The notes: generated by a model not told the origin, from the letters alone. A stretch of DNA of 64,000 nt from Gracilibacillus lacisalsi DSM 19029 (GCF_000377765.1 NZ_KB898669.1:1-64000), one strand, 5' to 3'; counted from the first letter of the stretch, positions 38,666 to 47,209 are shown. Numbers and translations are program-made.

Positions 38666-39970
38666 TTATTCTGGTACGGTTACTTCAGGAAAAGCATTCT
38701 CCACTTGGTTATAAAATTCTTCCAGTGCTTCTTCTTTTGTAACGTTGCCTTCTACATAGTTACCTACTTCCGTACCGAAGAGTTCTCCAATTTGCTGGTC
38801 ATACTTCGTGATGGTACTAGCGTCAATTTTTTGAGCTTCTTCTAAGAAAAATTTATAGTGGTTTTGGCCACCCAAGTATTCCTCAGAGAAATCTTCACTA
38901 ATTTTGGTTGTCACAGGCAGATAGGATAGTACGTCACCAGTTGTTTCCGTTACCCACTCTGTTAAAAATTCTTCATCATGAACCAGCATTTGTATGAATT
39001 CCCAAGCTAAATCTTTATTTTCAGAGTCTTTGTACATACCAATCCATGTTCCACCTTGAAAATATGGAGTAGGACCATTGGTAACCGCCCAATCACCCGA
39101 AGTTTCCTCTGCCTCTTCTTTCAATACGGAATTCAATCCCCATGTTGGTAATGAAACAGCAAATACTTCTGTTTTATCAGCGTCTTCTGCATCTTCATCC
39201 AACTCATCCCAACCGACGTTGTAACTAATAGGTCCTACAAAAGATTCATACCATGCAGGTGACCAGGCGGGTGCTAACGCAGTATATTGTTTATCTCTTA
39301 ATTCCTTTGCATAATCAAAATAAGATAACCGAGCTTCCGTCATCACTAACTCATTATTTTCATTCACCCAAGGCTGTGGATCTTGACCATTGGTATAGGG
39401 TTGAATAGAACCTTCATCAGGGAAAAGACGGTAATTGTGTTCTTTCATTTTCTCGCCAACATCCATTAAACCATCCATTGTTGAGAACATTTCCCCTACT
39501 TCATCCGGGTCATCTGTTCCTAATACCTCTTCTGCAATACTTCTACGGTAGTAGATCCCACCTGGAGTCGTTTGCCAAGATACAGCTCTGACCTCACCAG
39601 CACTGTTCTTACCTAAGTCCCAAACATAATCCATATAATCATCTTCCCAAGCATCAACATTGTATGGATCTGTTGACAGGTTTGCCCAATAATCTTGTTC
39701 AATCCAATCTTTCAAGTAAACTATTTCACCAGTAAATACATCAGGTGCTCCCTCACCACTTTCTAGAGCTGGCCGCAATGTGGTTGTATAGTTTTCTGTA
39801 GGAATAATCTGCAAATCCACATTTACATCATGTAATTCTTCAAACTTATTAATTGGTTCTTGTAACTCATCCGTAAATGAGGTAACTACTAAATCTGCTT
39901 TTTCTTGGGATGAGCAGGCACCCAGAACAAACAAAATACTTAAAACAGTTAATAATAATAGCTTTTTCAT
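38666..39970 (-). CDS. Sugar ABC substrate-binding lipoprotein (family 1)
   Basis: A 434-residue extracellular binding protein. The signal peptide ends LGAC (lipidated Cys), followed by ADLVVTSFTDELQEPINKFEE and a family-1 solute-binding fold with GGTWIGMYKDSENKDLAWEFIQML. The many aromatic residues suit an oligosaccharide. The substrate is inferred to be a beta-glucoside oligomer from the GH1/GH5 partners. ATG at 39970 has GGGAGGG upstream. It is preceded by three LacI/cre-like sites. Confidence 0.92.
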   Translation of the reverse strand: MKKLLLLTVLSILFVLGACSSQEKADLVVTSFTDELQEPINKFEELHDVNVDLQIIPTENYTTTLRPALESGEGAPDVFTGEIVYLKDWIEQDYWANLSTDPYNVDAWEDDYMDYVWDLGKNSAGEVRAVSWQTTPGGIYYRRSIAEEVLGTDDPDEVGEMFSTMDGLMDVGEKMKEHNYRLFPDEGSIQPYTNGQDPQPWVNENNELVMTEARLSYFDYAKELRDKQYTALAPAWSPAWYESFVGPISYNVGWDELDEDAEDADKTEVFAVSLPTWGLNSVLKEEAEETSGDWAVTNGPTPYFQGGTWIGMYKDSENKDLAWEFIQMLVHDEEFLTEWVTETTGDVLSYLPVTTKISEDFSEEYLGGQNHYKFFLEEAQKIDASTITKYDQQIGELFGTEVGNYVEGNVTKEEALEEFYNQVENAFPEVTVPE

Positions 39971-40086
39971 TGTTTTCCCTCCCAATTTAACTAACAACTA
40001 TTCAACCAAAATGACACCCTCTGAATCATAAACTTTGGTTACTTCCATAGGAGCATGTAATAACCTAAATAACAAAATTCTGATTA

Positions 40087-40100
40087 GTAAAGCGCTTTAC
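40087..40100. promoter_or_regulatory. LacI/cre-type palindrome 1 (GTAAAGCGCTTTAC)
   Basis: Perfect 14-base palindrome with the AAGCGCTT core, about 117 bases upstream of the binding-protein start. Fits either the local LacI regulator or CcpA. A third weaker site (ATAAAGCGTTTTC) lies near 40147. Confidence 0.75.
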
Positions 40101-40197
40101 GAACTATCAATAAAAAGATATCTATATAGAAAGACTAGATATAGATTATAAAGCGTTTTCAATTGTTTTTTTGTCGAACAGTAGTGACTTTTTTATT

Positions 40198-40215
40198 ATG
40201 TAAAGCGCTTTACAT
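40198..40215. promoter_or_regulatory. LacI/cre-type palindrome 2 (ATGTAAAGCGCTTTACAT)
   Basis: Perfect 18-base palindrome in the control region between lacI and the binding-protein gene, 111 bases from the first. Two identical cores at this distance would allow DNA looping. Confidence 0.78.
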
Positions 40216-40247
40216 TACCGGTAAAAAAATAAGAGCTATCTTATTTT

Positions 40248-41258
40248 TTACCACATATGATCTACGGACATACAGGACTGTCTCTTAATTAACTGTACGG
40301 GAATAACTTTTCCATTTCGATTTTTACCTAGCTCATTAATCTCATCAAGCAATAATGCAGCAGACTGGTGACCTATTAATTCCTTATCTTGTTTCACAGT
40401 TGTTAACGGCGGATCAACATGCTTAGCCAAAGGAATATCATCAAAACCTATCACAGATATATCTTCGGGTACACGAAGTCCAGCTTCCTTGATAACCTTA
40501 ATGGCTCCTAAAGCCATTTCATCACCAGATACAAACACCGCTGTTGGTCGATCTGTTAATGACAATAGTCTGAACATCGCTTCGCGTCCACCCTCATATG
40601 AATAATAGCCACCATCCACAATGTATTTGCTCGGTATAGAAAGATTGTGTTTCTCCATGGCTAACTCAAAACCTTTAGCTCGTTCTACCGCTGTATACAT
40701 TGTTTGCGCTCCAGTAATATGCGCTATTTTGCGATGTCCTAATCCATACAGATAATCTACTGCAAGCGTACTTCCTTGTTTATTGTCACTATAGACTGCA
40801 TGTGCTCCTTTTTCCGGCATATCGATAAAGACAGTTGGCATATTAAATTCCGTGAAATCCAATGCGTCATCACCTAGTGACTGTACAACTACTACTCCAT
40901 CAACACCACGATGTTTTAGGTGCCTATAAGTTTCTTCTTTCAAGCCCATTTTTCTAGATACAAATAGCAAATCATAATTGTATAATTCTACATGCTTTTT
41001 AAAACTTTCAATTACCTCACTAAAAAATGGATGAGCCATCCCTACACCTAAATGTTCCGCAAATACTACTCCAATCATCCAGGATTTATTAGTTGCCAGT
41101 GTTCTTGCCGAAGAATTTGGGGTATATCCCAATTCCTCTACAGCTGCCAACACTTTCGCCTTTGCTTTTTCACTAACATTAGGGTAATCGTTTAATACTT
41201 TTGATACTGTTGTAATTGAATAACCTGTTTTCTTGGCAATATCATATATTGTAGTCAT
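40248..41258 (-). CDS. LacI-family transcriptional regulator of the beta-glucoside locus
   Basis: A 336-residue repressor. The N-terminal helix-turn-helix (TTIYDIAKKTGYSITTVSKVLNDYPNVSEKAKAKV, about 2-36) and hinge (LGYTPNSSARTLATNKS) are classical, followed by a periplasmic-binding-like effector domain with VYSDNKQG and PTAVFVSGDEMALGA. It sits inside the sugar operon between the yesL-like and transporter genes and is flanked by GCGCT-core palindromes. The effector is probably an oligosaccharide or glucose derivative. Confidence 0.94.
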   Translation of the reverse strand: MTTIYDIAKKTGYSITTVSKVLNDYPNVSEKAKAKVLAAVEELGYTPNSSARTLATNKSWMIGVVFAEHLGVGMAHPFFSEVIESFKKHVELYNYDLLFVSRKMGLKEETYRHLKHRGVDGVVVVQSLGDDALDFTEFNMPTVFIDMPEKGAHAVYSDNKQGSTLAVDYLYGLGHRKIAHITGAQTMYTAVERAKGFELAMEKHNLSIPSKYIVDGGYYSYEGGREAMFRLLSLTDRPTAVFVSGDEMALGAIKVIKEAGLRVPEDISVIGFDDIPLAKHVDPPLTTVKQDKELIGHQSAALLLDEINELGKNRNGKVIPVQLIKRQSCMSVDHMW

Positions 41259-41271
41259 CTCATGCTCCTAT

Positions 41272-41285
41272 CGAAAACGCTTTCG
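41272..41285. promoter_or_regulatory. cre/LacI-like site upstream of lacI (CGAAAACGCTTTCG)
   Basis: Imperfect palindrome with one internal mismatch pair, 14 bases upstream of the lacI start and overlapping its leader. Suits autoregulation or CcpA control. Confidence 0.65.
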
Positions 41286-41348
41286 TTTTAAGTTTATGGC
41301 GACTTCTTCTTTTTGTCAATAGTTTTCTGAAAATATTTCCAGAACAGG

Positions 41349-42002
41349 TTAACTTTCATGTGAATGCTTCTGAGAATGATATGCCTTTGCTTGCACAAAT
41401 TTATCAAACGCCCTATTGGCGCACATAAAAATAATCAAGGCTGGTGCACTTATTATGTAAAAAGGTACAATAGCTGGAAAAATACTAAGTATAATGGAAA
41501 ATATAAATAAGCCAACTATCATCATCACAGTCGATAAAGGATAAAGTCCTATCATGACTAATGCATACTTTATGTTCATCCAAAAAGCTAGTTCAAAATG
41601 TACATAAACAGCAAATAAATAACTTGCACCTAAAATTGCTAGCATTGTAAGTAATAATAAGGCGGGGAATACAACTTTATCTATCAAAAAACTGTAAGGT
41701 AAGGTTTGAATGATAGTATAGTCGATATAAAGAAAGGCAAATACGACATATACGATAATCATTAACCTATTTGCATGCCAAAATTCGGTTCTGTAGGTTT
41801 GGTAAAATTGCCTCCAAATAGAACCATATTCATTCTCTCTAAGCATATTTCTTACAATCGTGAACACACTAATAGTTGCTGGTCCTACACCTAAGATAAC
41901 CAATCCAGCTAACGAAAAGATCAACCATAAAATATTTAAATAAGCTAGTTTTGCTAGCCACTCAAACAGTAGATGCAAGCCTCCCATTGAACCATTTTTC
42001 AT
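41349..42002 (-). CDS. YesL-like DUF624 membrane protein
   Basis: A 217-residue protein with about five hydrophobic segments and the family region SVFTIVRNMLRENEYGSIWRQFYQTYRTEFWHAN (about 44-78). DUF624 members such as YesL often sit with CUT1 sugar transporters; their biochemical role is unsettled. GGAGG precedes the ATG. First gene of the sugar locus, downstream of a 30-base palindrome. Confidence 0.88.
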   Translation of the reverse strand: MKNGSMGGLHLLFEWLAKLAYLNILWLIFSLAGLVILGVGPATISVFTIVRNMLRENEYGSIWRQFYQTYRTEFWHANRLMIIVYVVFAFLYIDYTIIQTLPYSFLIDKVVFPALLLLTMLAILGASYLFAVYVHFELAFWMNIKYALVMIGLYPLSTVMMIVGLFIFSIILSIFPAIVPFYIISAPALIIFMCANRAFDKFVQAKAYHSQKHSHES

Positions 42003-42060
42003 AAAATACCTCCAATCTTATTGATGAATAGAATTTTAACTCTAAATAAATGAGCTTCTT

Positions 42061-42090
42061 TTTAACAGAAAGCGCTTTCTGTTAAAAAGA
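42061..42090. promoter_or_regulatory. Perfect 30-bp palindrome upstream of the yesL-like gene
   Basis: Half-site TTTTTAACAGAAAGC followed by its exact reverse complement. The core GAAAGCGCTTTC matches cre (TGAAAGCGCTTTCA) at 12 of 14 positions. It lies 59 bases upstream of the yesL-like start, so operator is more likely than terminator. Confidence 0.72.
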
Positions 42091-42244
42091 AGCCTTACTC
42101 TCATATCTTTTACTTTCACAACCAATCCATAGCAATATCATAAACTGCTAAATTAATTTAATCAACTCTTAATCTCATGTTTTTTTAATGAGAAATACTC
42201 TGTCTTCCTTCTATATACCATTATTTAAGGAAGAATGATATTTT

Positions 42245-42425
42245 TCCACTCAAATGATGAAATAGTTGAACAACTTGACCATCACTCCGGCTACCCACTT
42301 CCATTTCCGTGGGGTTTGTTTAGCTTACTTTTTTGAGCATAACCCGCTCGATCTTCAGGTCAAACAATTCCCACAGGAGTTGAAGTAGGCAGCCTTCGCT
42401 AAGCTCTCACTACAACATATTATTA
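42245..42425 (+). repeat. Imperfect-palindrome repeat family, copy 4
   Basis: Begins AATGATGAAATAGTTGAAC, then CCCACTTCCATTTCCGTGGG, AGCTTACTTTTTTGAGCA, ATCTTCAGGTC, TCCCACAGGAGTTGAAGTAG and a TCACTACAAC end. Same layout as copy 2, and its left end is nearly identical to copy 1. Confidence 0.8.
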
Positions 42426-42508
42426 ACCCATAAAAACACTAAAAAATAGTATTGAAATCTCTAAAAAAGTTGAGATACTTATGTTTTATATACTTTCCTT
42501 ACAAGCAA

Positions 42509-42546
42509 AAAAGACGAACATCAACTGTGATTGTCCGTCTTTTTTA
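42509..42546. terminator. Bidirectional terminator after the acidic lipoprotein gene
   Basis: Arms AAAGACGAACATCA and TGATTGTCCGTCTTT around an ACTG loop with two mismatches. A-run on the left, T-run on the right. Mainly serves the minus-strand lipoprotein gene. Confidence 0.75.
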
Positions 42547-42581
42547 TCTTAGGTTGAGTATTCTGTCTCCAACCATTCTCT

Positions 42582-43445
42582 TTACATCTTCTCTTCAACT
42601 GTCCCATCTTCTTGATCAACAATATACCAACCAATAGTTGCGGTATGACTTGTTTCACCATTGGAAACTAATTCATACACTTGAACGACAAAGTCGCCAT
42701 CCTCTCTGTGGTCCATTACGACTTGGATATCACCATTCTGTGAAATATTAAGGTGGTTCCTTACTAAATCTTCTGCTATAGTGTCCGTAATTTCACTCGT
42801 ATCCGTTTCCGGGGTACTATCAGTATTGTTTTCATCTAACGCTTGCTCTTCGCCTTCTTCACTCTCATTGTTTTCTCCGTTTAAATCTTCAGACCTTACT
42901 TCACTAACAATCCAGGAATCATCTGTTGATGTAATCACATAAGTCATTCTTACATTTCCGATTAACTCATTTGATTGATCTTGTGTTACCTCATACTCTA
43001 CATCATTCACTTGTTCAAAACTAAAATCACTATCTTCTTCAAACCACACAGGTGCCTCAGTTGCAACAACATATACCTTATCATTTTCCTCTTCAAAATA
43101 GTGAGACCCAAATGAATCGGCTAATTCCTCTGACATAACGGTCATGAATTCTTCTTTCAGTGCTTCTTTTGAATCATAATCTATTAAAGCACCATCATCC
43201 TCCGTATTCTCAATGACAGACATAAATTTATCTTGGTATTCATTCAACACTTCTTTTGCTTGTTCTTGATCAAGTGTAGGTATTTCTTCCTCGGAAGATG
43301 CATCTTCTTCTGAATCATCTGCTGGTTCTTCTACTTCATTCTCTGGATATTCTGTTTCATTTTCATCTTTGTCATCTTGTGTACACGCCATTACTACTAA
43401 CGATAACAGCAATACTAGAATGACAAACAATAATTTCTTTTTCAT
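42582..43445 (-). CDS. Acidic lipoprotein of unknown function
   Basis: A 287-residue exported protein. The signal peptide MKKKLLFVILVLLLSLVVMAC ends in a lipobox, then a Glu/Asp/Ser-rich linker (EEPADDSEEDASSEEE). The middle domain (about 60-165) and the C-terminal SQNGDIQVVMDHREDGDFVVQVYELV segment are not recognised; a second acidic linker separates them (about 170-200). The extreme acidity fits a halotolerant cell surface. ATG at 43445 follows GGGGG. Confidence 0.75.
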   Translation of the reverse strand: MKKKLLFVILVLLLSLVVMACTQDDKDENETEYPENEVEEPADDSEEDASSEEEIPTLDQEQAKEVLNEYQDKFMSVIENTEDDGALIDYDSKEALKEEFMTVMSEELADSFGSHYFEEENDKVYVVATEAPVWFEEDSDFSFEQVNDVEYEVTQDQSNELIGNVRMTYVITSTDDSWIVSEVRSEDLNGENNESEEGEEQALDENNTDSTPETDTSEITDTIAEDLVRNHLNISQNGDIQVVMDHREDGDFVVQVYELVSNGETSHTATIGWYIVDQEDGTVEEKM

Positions 43446-43837
43446 GTCGATTTCCCCCATTTTCCATCTAATATCAAAAATATTACTTAGTAATAATATA
43501 CCCTATTTTTGATAATAACAAACTATTTATCATCTCCTATAAGGCTTTATCACTAATATTTCTTGAGATCTTTAGCTATTTTATTCTTGCACAGTGAACG
43601 ACTCTTTAATTCAGCGTACGAACAGGAGGAATCAGAAAACTGCTAAATAAAACTGTAAGATTTCCCCGTAAAAGTGGTTTTACCGGGAAAAGTGCCTGTG
43701 AAAAGGCTGATTTTTCCCGGTAAAAATACAATGACGGGGAAATCTATCAAATAGAACGAGAGGTTTTCCCGAAAATAAATGGAACGATGTTAGTCAAGGG
43801 ACTAATGAAAAAGATAGGTGAGCTCATCACCTATCTG
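43446..43837. other. Gap holding hairpin-repeat copy B
   Basis: Intergenic stretch between two minus-strand genes. The only recognisable content is repeat copy B. Confidence 0.5.
43650..43785. repeat. TTTCCCGGTAAA hairpin repeat, copy B
   Basis: Reads TGTAAGATTTCCCCGTAAAA, TTTTACCGGGAAAA, TTTTTCCCGGTAAAAA, ACGGGGAAATCT, GAGAGGTTTTCCCG. More diverged than copies A and C but with the same order of arms. It ends about 50 bases after the 3' end of the hydrolase gene. Confidence 0.75.
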
Positions 43838-44797
43838 CTACTTATCTATAAATCTTGTTAAAAAATCAGACAATCTAGTTTGATATTTTTCCTTATGAAG
43901 TGCGTATGCTTCACCATGCCCGGCATCATCATATAAAAAGATTTCTGCATGACTATTAGTCTCTTTATAGAGTTCATTTGCCATTCTGGAAGGGACAAAT
44001 GTATCTTCTTTTCCATGGAAATAGAGAATCGGAACCTCTGCCTTCTTTACCTGATCAATAGCGGAAGCTTCGTAAAAGGAGTAATTGGCACGTATATTAG
44101 AGACCATACTCGTTGTAGGTAATACCGGAAATGCTGGTATGTTGTACATCCTGTTCATTTGATATTGAAAAAGGTCATATACATTGGTATAACCACTATC
44201 CGCAACGACCGCTTGTACTTGTGGAGGAAGTTCTTCTCCACTTGCCATCAGCATCGTGCCTGCCCCCATCGATAACCCATGTAGGACAATTTCCGCATTT
44301 GTTCCAACACGCTGAATAACTTGATCTGTCCAATCCAAAACATCCAAGCGATCATGCCAGCCAAAACCAAAGTAATCTCCTTCACTTTTTCCATGCCCTC
44401 TCATATCAAAAAGAAAGATATTATAGCCTAACTCTTCATAATAATATTGCGCATATAACCCCATATCTGTGGCTTTTCCTAAATAACCATGACCAAAAAT
44501 AACTGTTTTGTTTGTATCAGTAGTGGCCGGTAAATAATATCCTTTTAAAGTTAAATCATCAAAAGTTTGCAGCTGCCAACCTTCAAAACTCTGACTGGCC
44601 ACCCAGTCTCGCCATCCGCCTTTGGTAAAGACGTTCATCGCTGATGCGGATACTTCCAAGTCTTCATTTCCTTGTAAAAAAGTCTTTTGTTCACGTTTGA
44701 TGGCGAGGTTATAAAAATAGTTTCCAGCAAATAAATCTATGCATAATAAAATGGCGAAAAGCGCTATCATTATTTTTAAACCTTTACCTATCTTCAC
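43838..44797 (-). CDS. Membrane-anchored alpha/beta hydrolase, paralog 2
   Basis: A 319-residue paralog of the protein at 17533-18492. N-terminal anchor (MKIGKGLKIMIALFAILLCIDLF), FGHGYLGKA, DMRGHGKSEGDYFGFGWHDRLD, nucleophile elbow GLSMGAG, acid in HGKEDTFVPS and catalytic His in DAGHGEA. Start is GTG at 44797 with AAAGGGG upstream; that ribosome site lies in the 3' arm of a long inverted repeat. Substrate unknown. Confidence 0.88.
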   Translation of the reverse strand: MKIGKGLKIMIALFAILLCIDLFAGNYFYNLAIKREQKTFLQGNEDLEVSASAMNVFTKGGWRDWVASQSFEGWQLQTFDDLTLKGYYLPATTDTNKTVIFGHGYLGKATDMGLYAQYYYEELGYNIFLFDMRGHGKSEGDYFGFGWHDRLDVLDWTDQVIQRVGTNAEIVLHGLSMGAGTMLMASGEELPPQVQAVVADSGYTNVYDLFQYQMNRMYNIPAFPVLPTTSMVSNIRANYSFYEASAIDQVKKAEVPILYFHGKEDTFVPSRMANELYKETNSHAEIFLYDDAGHGEAYALHKEKYQTRLSDFLTRFIDK

Positions 44798-44864
44798 AAA
44801 AAATCCCCTTTCGACATCTTTATACATATTATAACAAGCATTTGCTTCGAAAAGGGGATTTTTT
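44798..44864 (-). promoter_or_regulatory. Overlapping terminator-like inverted repeat, promoter -10 and RBS
   Basis: On the minus strand the arms AAAAAATCCCCTTTTCGA (44864-44847) and TCGAAAGGGGATTTTTT (44814-44798) pair over 17 bases with one bulge. The 3' arm ends in a U-run, like a terminator for marR, yet it also contains the AAAGGGG ribosome site of the hydrolase GTG. The 32-base loop holds a TATAAT -10 hexamer. Confidence 0.6.
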
Positions 44865-44896
44865 ATTGGAACAACCGGAAAATTTCGACATTTTTT

Positions 44897-45349
44897 TCAT
44901 TCTTCTAATGATGTCAGGACCTCATTAATGGTGATAAATGCTTCTTTTAAGGCTCCTTTATCTTGATCCGCTAATGTGGCAAAACGTTCTCGCACGACTT
45001 GGTAAAGAATTTGTTTTTTCTCAGTTGAAAACTGTTTTCCTTTTTCCGTCATTTGAATATATGTTATCCGCCGATCTGTTTCATCCTTCGTTTTAATAAT
45101 AAGCTCCTTCTCCGTCAGTTTTCGAATCAATGGAGTTAAGTTTGATTTGTTAATATCTAATTTTTTAGCAATCTCCGCCATTTGAATTGGCCCCATGTTT
45201 TCCACGATGTGTAACACATGGAAGTGGGATGGGTGAAGTCCTTCTTTTTTCGTTATCGGAGATGTACCAAACATCTTTTTTGTCAATATTGGTAATACAG
45301 TTAATGCCTGTTCCACCAATTCATTTGTTAATGTATTTTGTTCTTCCAT
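44897..45349 (-). CDS. MarR-family transcriptional regulator
   Basis: A 150-residue winged-helix regulator. The DNA-binding core is GPIQMAEIAKKLDINKSNLTPLIRKLTEKELIIKTKDETDRRITYIQMTEKGKQ (about 54-107). Divergent from an ABC exporter with a shared palindrome, so it probably represses that exporter and itself in response to a toxic compound. The ATG has GGGAG upstream. Confidence 0.92.
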   Translation of the reverse strand: MEEQNTLTNELVEQALTVLPILTKKMFGTSPITKKEGLHPSHFHVLHIVENMGPIQMAEIAKKLDINKSNLTPLIRKLTEKELIIKTKDETDRRITYIQMTEKGKQFSTEKKQILYQVVRERFATLADQDKGALKEAFITINEVLTSLEE

Positions 45350-45371
45350 CTAGTTCGCTCCCTCATATAGA

Positions 45372-45400
45372 TTGACTTCATTAGATATACAATGGATAAT
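45372..45400 (+). promoter_or_regulatory. SigA-type promoter of the ABC exporter
   Basis: -35 TTGACT (45372-45377), 17-base spacer, -10 GATAAT (45395-45400). About 45 bases upstream of the ATPase start. Confidence 0.72.
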
Positions 45401-45420
45401 AGTTATTATATCATAACTAT
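45399..45420. promoter_or_regulatory. Probable MarR operator
   Basis: Imperfect palindrome with arms ATAGTTATTAT and ATCATAACTAT (10 of 11 match) overlapping the -10 and start region. MarR occupancy here would block the exporter promoter. Confidence 0.65.
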
Positions 45421-45444
45421 CTTAGTTGATAAGGAGGTTACATA

Positions 45445-46368
45445 TTGAATTCTATTATTTCCGTGAAAGATTTAACAAAGACCTATAAAAAGGTAGATGC
45501 GGTAAAAGGAATTACCTTTGATGTTAAAGAAGGCGAAATTTTTGGCTTTCTCGGTCCTAATGGTGCAGGTAAAAGTACGACAATCAATATGATTTGTACA
45601 ATGCTAAAGCCAACTTCCGGAGAGATTATCATCAATGACTATGATGCTAAAAAGCAAAAAGATGATGTTCGAGCAAGCATCGGCATCATTTTTCAAGAAA
45701 ATACATTAGACGAAAAATTAACAGCTAACGAAAACTTGAAATTACACTGTCGTTTTTATAATGTGCCTAAAAATAAACGAGATCAACGCATTCAGGAAGT
45801 ACTGGAAATTGTCGATTTGTTCGATGAACAAAACCAGCGTGTAGAAGAATATTCCGGTGGGATGAAACGTCGTCTTGAGATTGCGCGTGGACTTCTTCAT
45901 TATCCGAAAGTGCTTTTTCTAGATGAGCCGACTGTTGGACTGGATCCGAACACAAGAGCACACTTATGGGAATATATTTTAAAGCTCAAAGAAAAAGAAG
46001 GTATTACAATGTTTCTCACCACACACTATTTAGATGAAGCTGAGATTAGTGATCGAGTGGCGATTATGGACCAGGGCGAAATTATTGCGATCGACTCCCC
46101 TACTGCTCTTAAAGACCAGCTTGGTGGTGACATTATTGAATTGTCCACGGAGGATAATGAGGCTGCTTTAAAAGAAATTGAGGACAAAATGGAAACGGTC
46201 GAAGTGAAAGTGGAAGATGATACGATTCATCTCAAGGTCGAAAGTAGTGACGCCTTTATTTCTTCTTTCATCAAAACATTAGAAATTCCGATTACGAAAT
46301 TAAATATTCGTAAACCTACATTAAACGATGTTTTTTTAGCTTTTACAGGAAGAAAAATTAAGGAATAA
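45445..46368 (+). CDS. ABC exporter ATP-binding protein (DrrA-like)
   Basis: A 307-residue ATPase of the daunorubicin-resistance class. Walker A GPNGAGKSTTINMIC, signature YSGGMKRRLEIARGL, Walker B VLFLDEPTVGLDP, switch TTHYLDEAE, and the class-specific C-terminal domain ending PTLNDVFLAFTGR. TTG start with AAGGAGG upstream. Divergent from MarR and followed by its permease. Exports an unidentified drug-like compound. Confidence 0.93.
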   Translation: MNSIISVKDLTKTYKKVDAVKGITFDVKEGEIFGFLGPNGAGKSTTINMICTMLKPTSGEIIINDYDAKKQKDDVRASIGIIFQENTLDEKLTANENLKLHCRFYNVPKNKRDQRIQEVLEIVDLFDEQNQRVEEYSGGMKRRLEIARGLLHYPKVLFLDEPTVGLDPNTRAHLWEYILKLKEKEGITMFLTTHYLDEAEISDRVAIMDQGEIIAIDSPTALKDQLGGDIIELSTEDNEAALKEIEDKMETVEVKVEDDTIHLKVESSDAFISSFIKTLEIPITKLNIRKPTLNDVFLAFTGRKIKE

Positions 46369-46381
46369 GGGGGTAATGCTG

Positions 46382-47209
46382 ATGGAAGGTATCATAGCAA
46401 TTTGGCAGCGTGATTTAACGAAATTTTTTCGTGATCGAGCACGACTTCTTGGGTCATTCTCGATGCCGATATTATTTCTGCTTATATTCGGTGGTGGTTT
46501 AAGTGGAACAATGGAAACCATGATGTCGGGCGGTTTTGGAGAAGAATCTAGCGGATTTAATTATGTCGAATTTGTATTCCCTGGCATTGTCGCTATGACG
46601 TTATTAATGACAGCTATCTTTTCCGCCATGTCTGTGATCGAGGATAAAAACTATGGCTATATGAAAGAAATTTTGGTTTCACCAATTTCACGTGTAAGTA
46701 TTGCTGTTGGGAAAATGTTAGGAGCAGCAACGGTTTCAACCATTCAAGGTGTTATTTTGTTTTTGCTCATTCCTTTTTTAGGGTTATCCTACAGCATTAT
46801 TTCACTGATTCAAGTCATTCCGTTTATGTTCTTACTTGGTGCGGCATTATCAGGCGTTGGCTTGTTATTTGCCAGTATGATTAAATCGACACAAGGATTT
46901 CAACTGATCGTGCAAATTATTGTGATGCCGATGATATTCTTATCTGGCGCACTATTTCCTGTTAGTAATATGCCAGGTTGGCTCGATGTCATTGTCAAAT
47001 TGAATCCTGTTACATACGGTGTCGACGTGATGAAAAAAATTATGATTGACGTAGATAGTCTATCTCAAACAGTACAAGAGACAATGGGGTTACATATTAC
47101 CGTCTTTGGCAGAACTGTATCTGTGTTTGAAGAAATTTTATTTATTTTAGCATTTGCAGTCGTCTTTGTCGCGATTGCAACCATTAGTTTTAAACGAGCA
47201 CATGCGTGA
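46382..47209 (+). CDS. ABC-2 type exporter permease (DrrB-like)
   Basis: A 275-residue ABC-2 permease with six hydrophobic segments, including the conserved MKEILVSPISRVSIAVGKMLGAATVSTIQG loop (about 97-126) and FLSGALFPVSNMPGWLDVIVKLNPVTYGVD (about 188-217). The second in-frame ATG (46382) is favoured by the AAGGGGG spacing. Partner of the DrrA-like ATPase 13 bases upstream. Confidence 0.92.
   Translation: MEGIIAIWQRDLTKFFRDRARLLGSFSMPILFLLIFGGGLSGTMETMMSGGFGEESSGFNYVEFVFPGIVAMTLLMTAIFSAMSVIEDKNYGYMKEILVSPISRVSIAVGKMLGAATVSTIQGVILFLLIPFLGLSYSIISLIQVIPFMFLLGAALSGVGLLFASMIKSTQGFQLIVQIIVMPMIFLSGALFPVSNMPGWLDVIVKLNPVTYGVDVMKKIMIDVDSLSQTVQETMGLHITVFGRTVSVFEEILFILAFAVVFVAIATISFKRAHA

Larger units (their letters stand above)
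42003..42581. other. Gap with operator palindrome, repeat copy 4 and terminator
   Basis: From left to right it holds the 30-base palindrome, repeat copy 4 and the terminator at 42509-42546. No gene is supported. Confidence 0.6.

Noticed and set aside
42061-42090. Terminator interpretation of the 30-bp palindrome
   Set aside because: It sits upstream of the yesL-like gene with a cre/LacI core; operator is the better reading, although a bidirectional terminator cannot be fully excluded.
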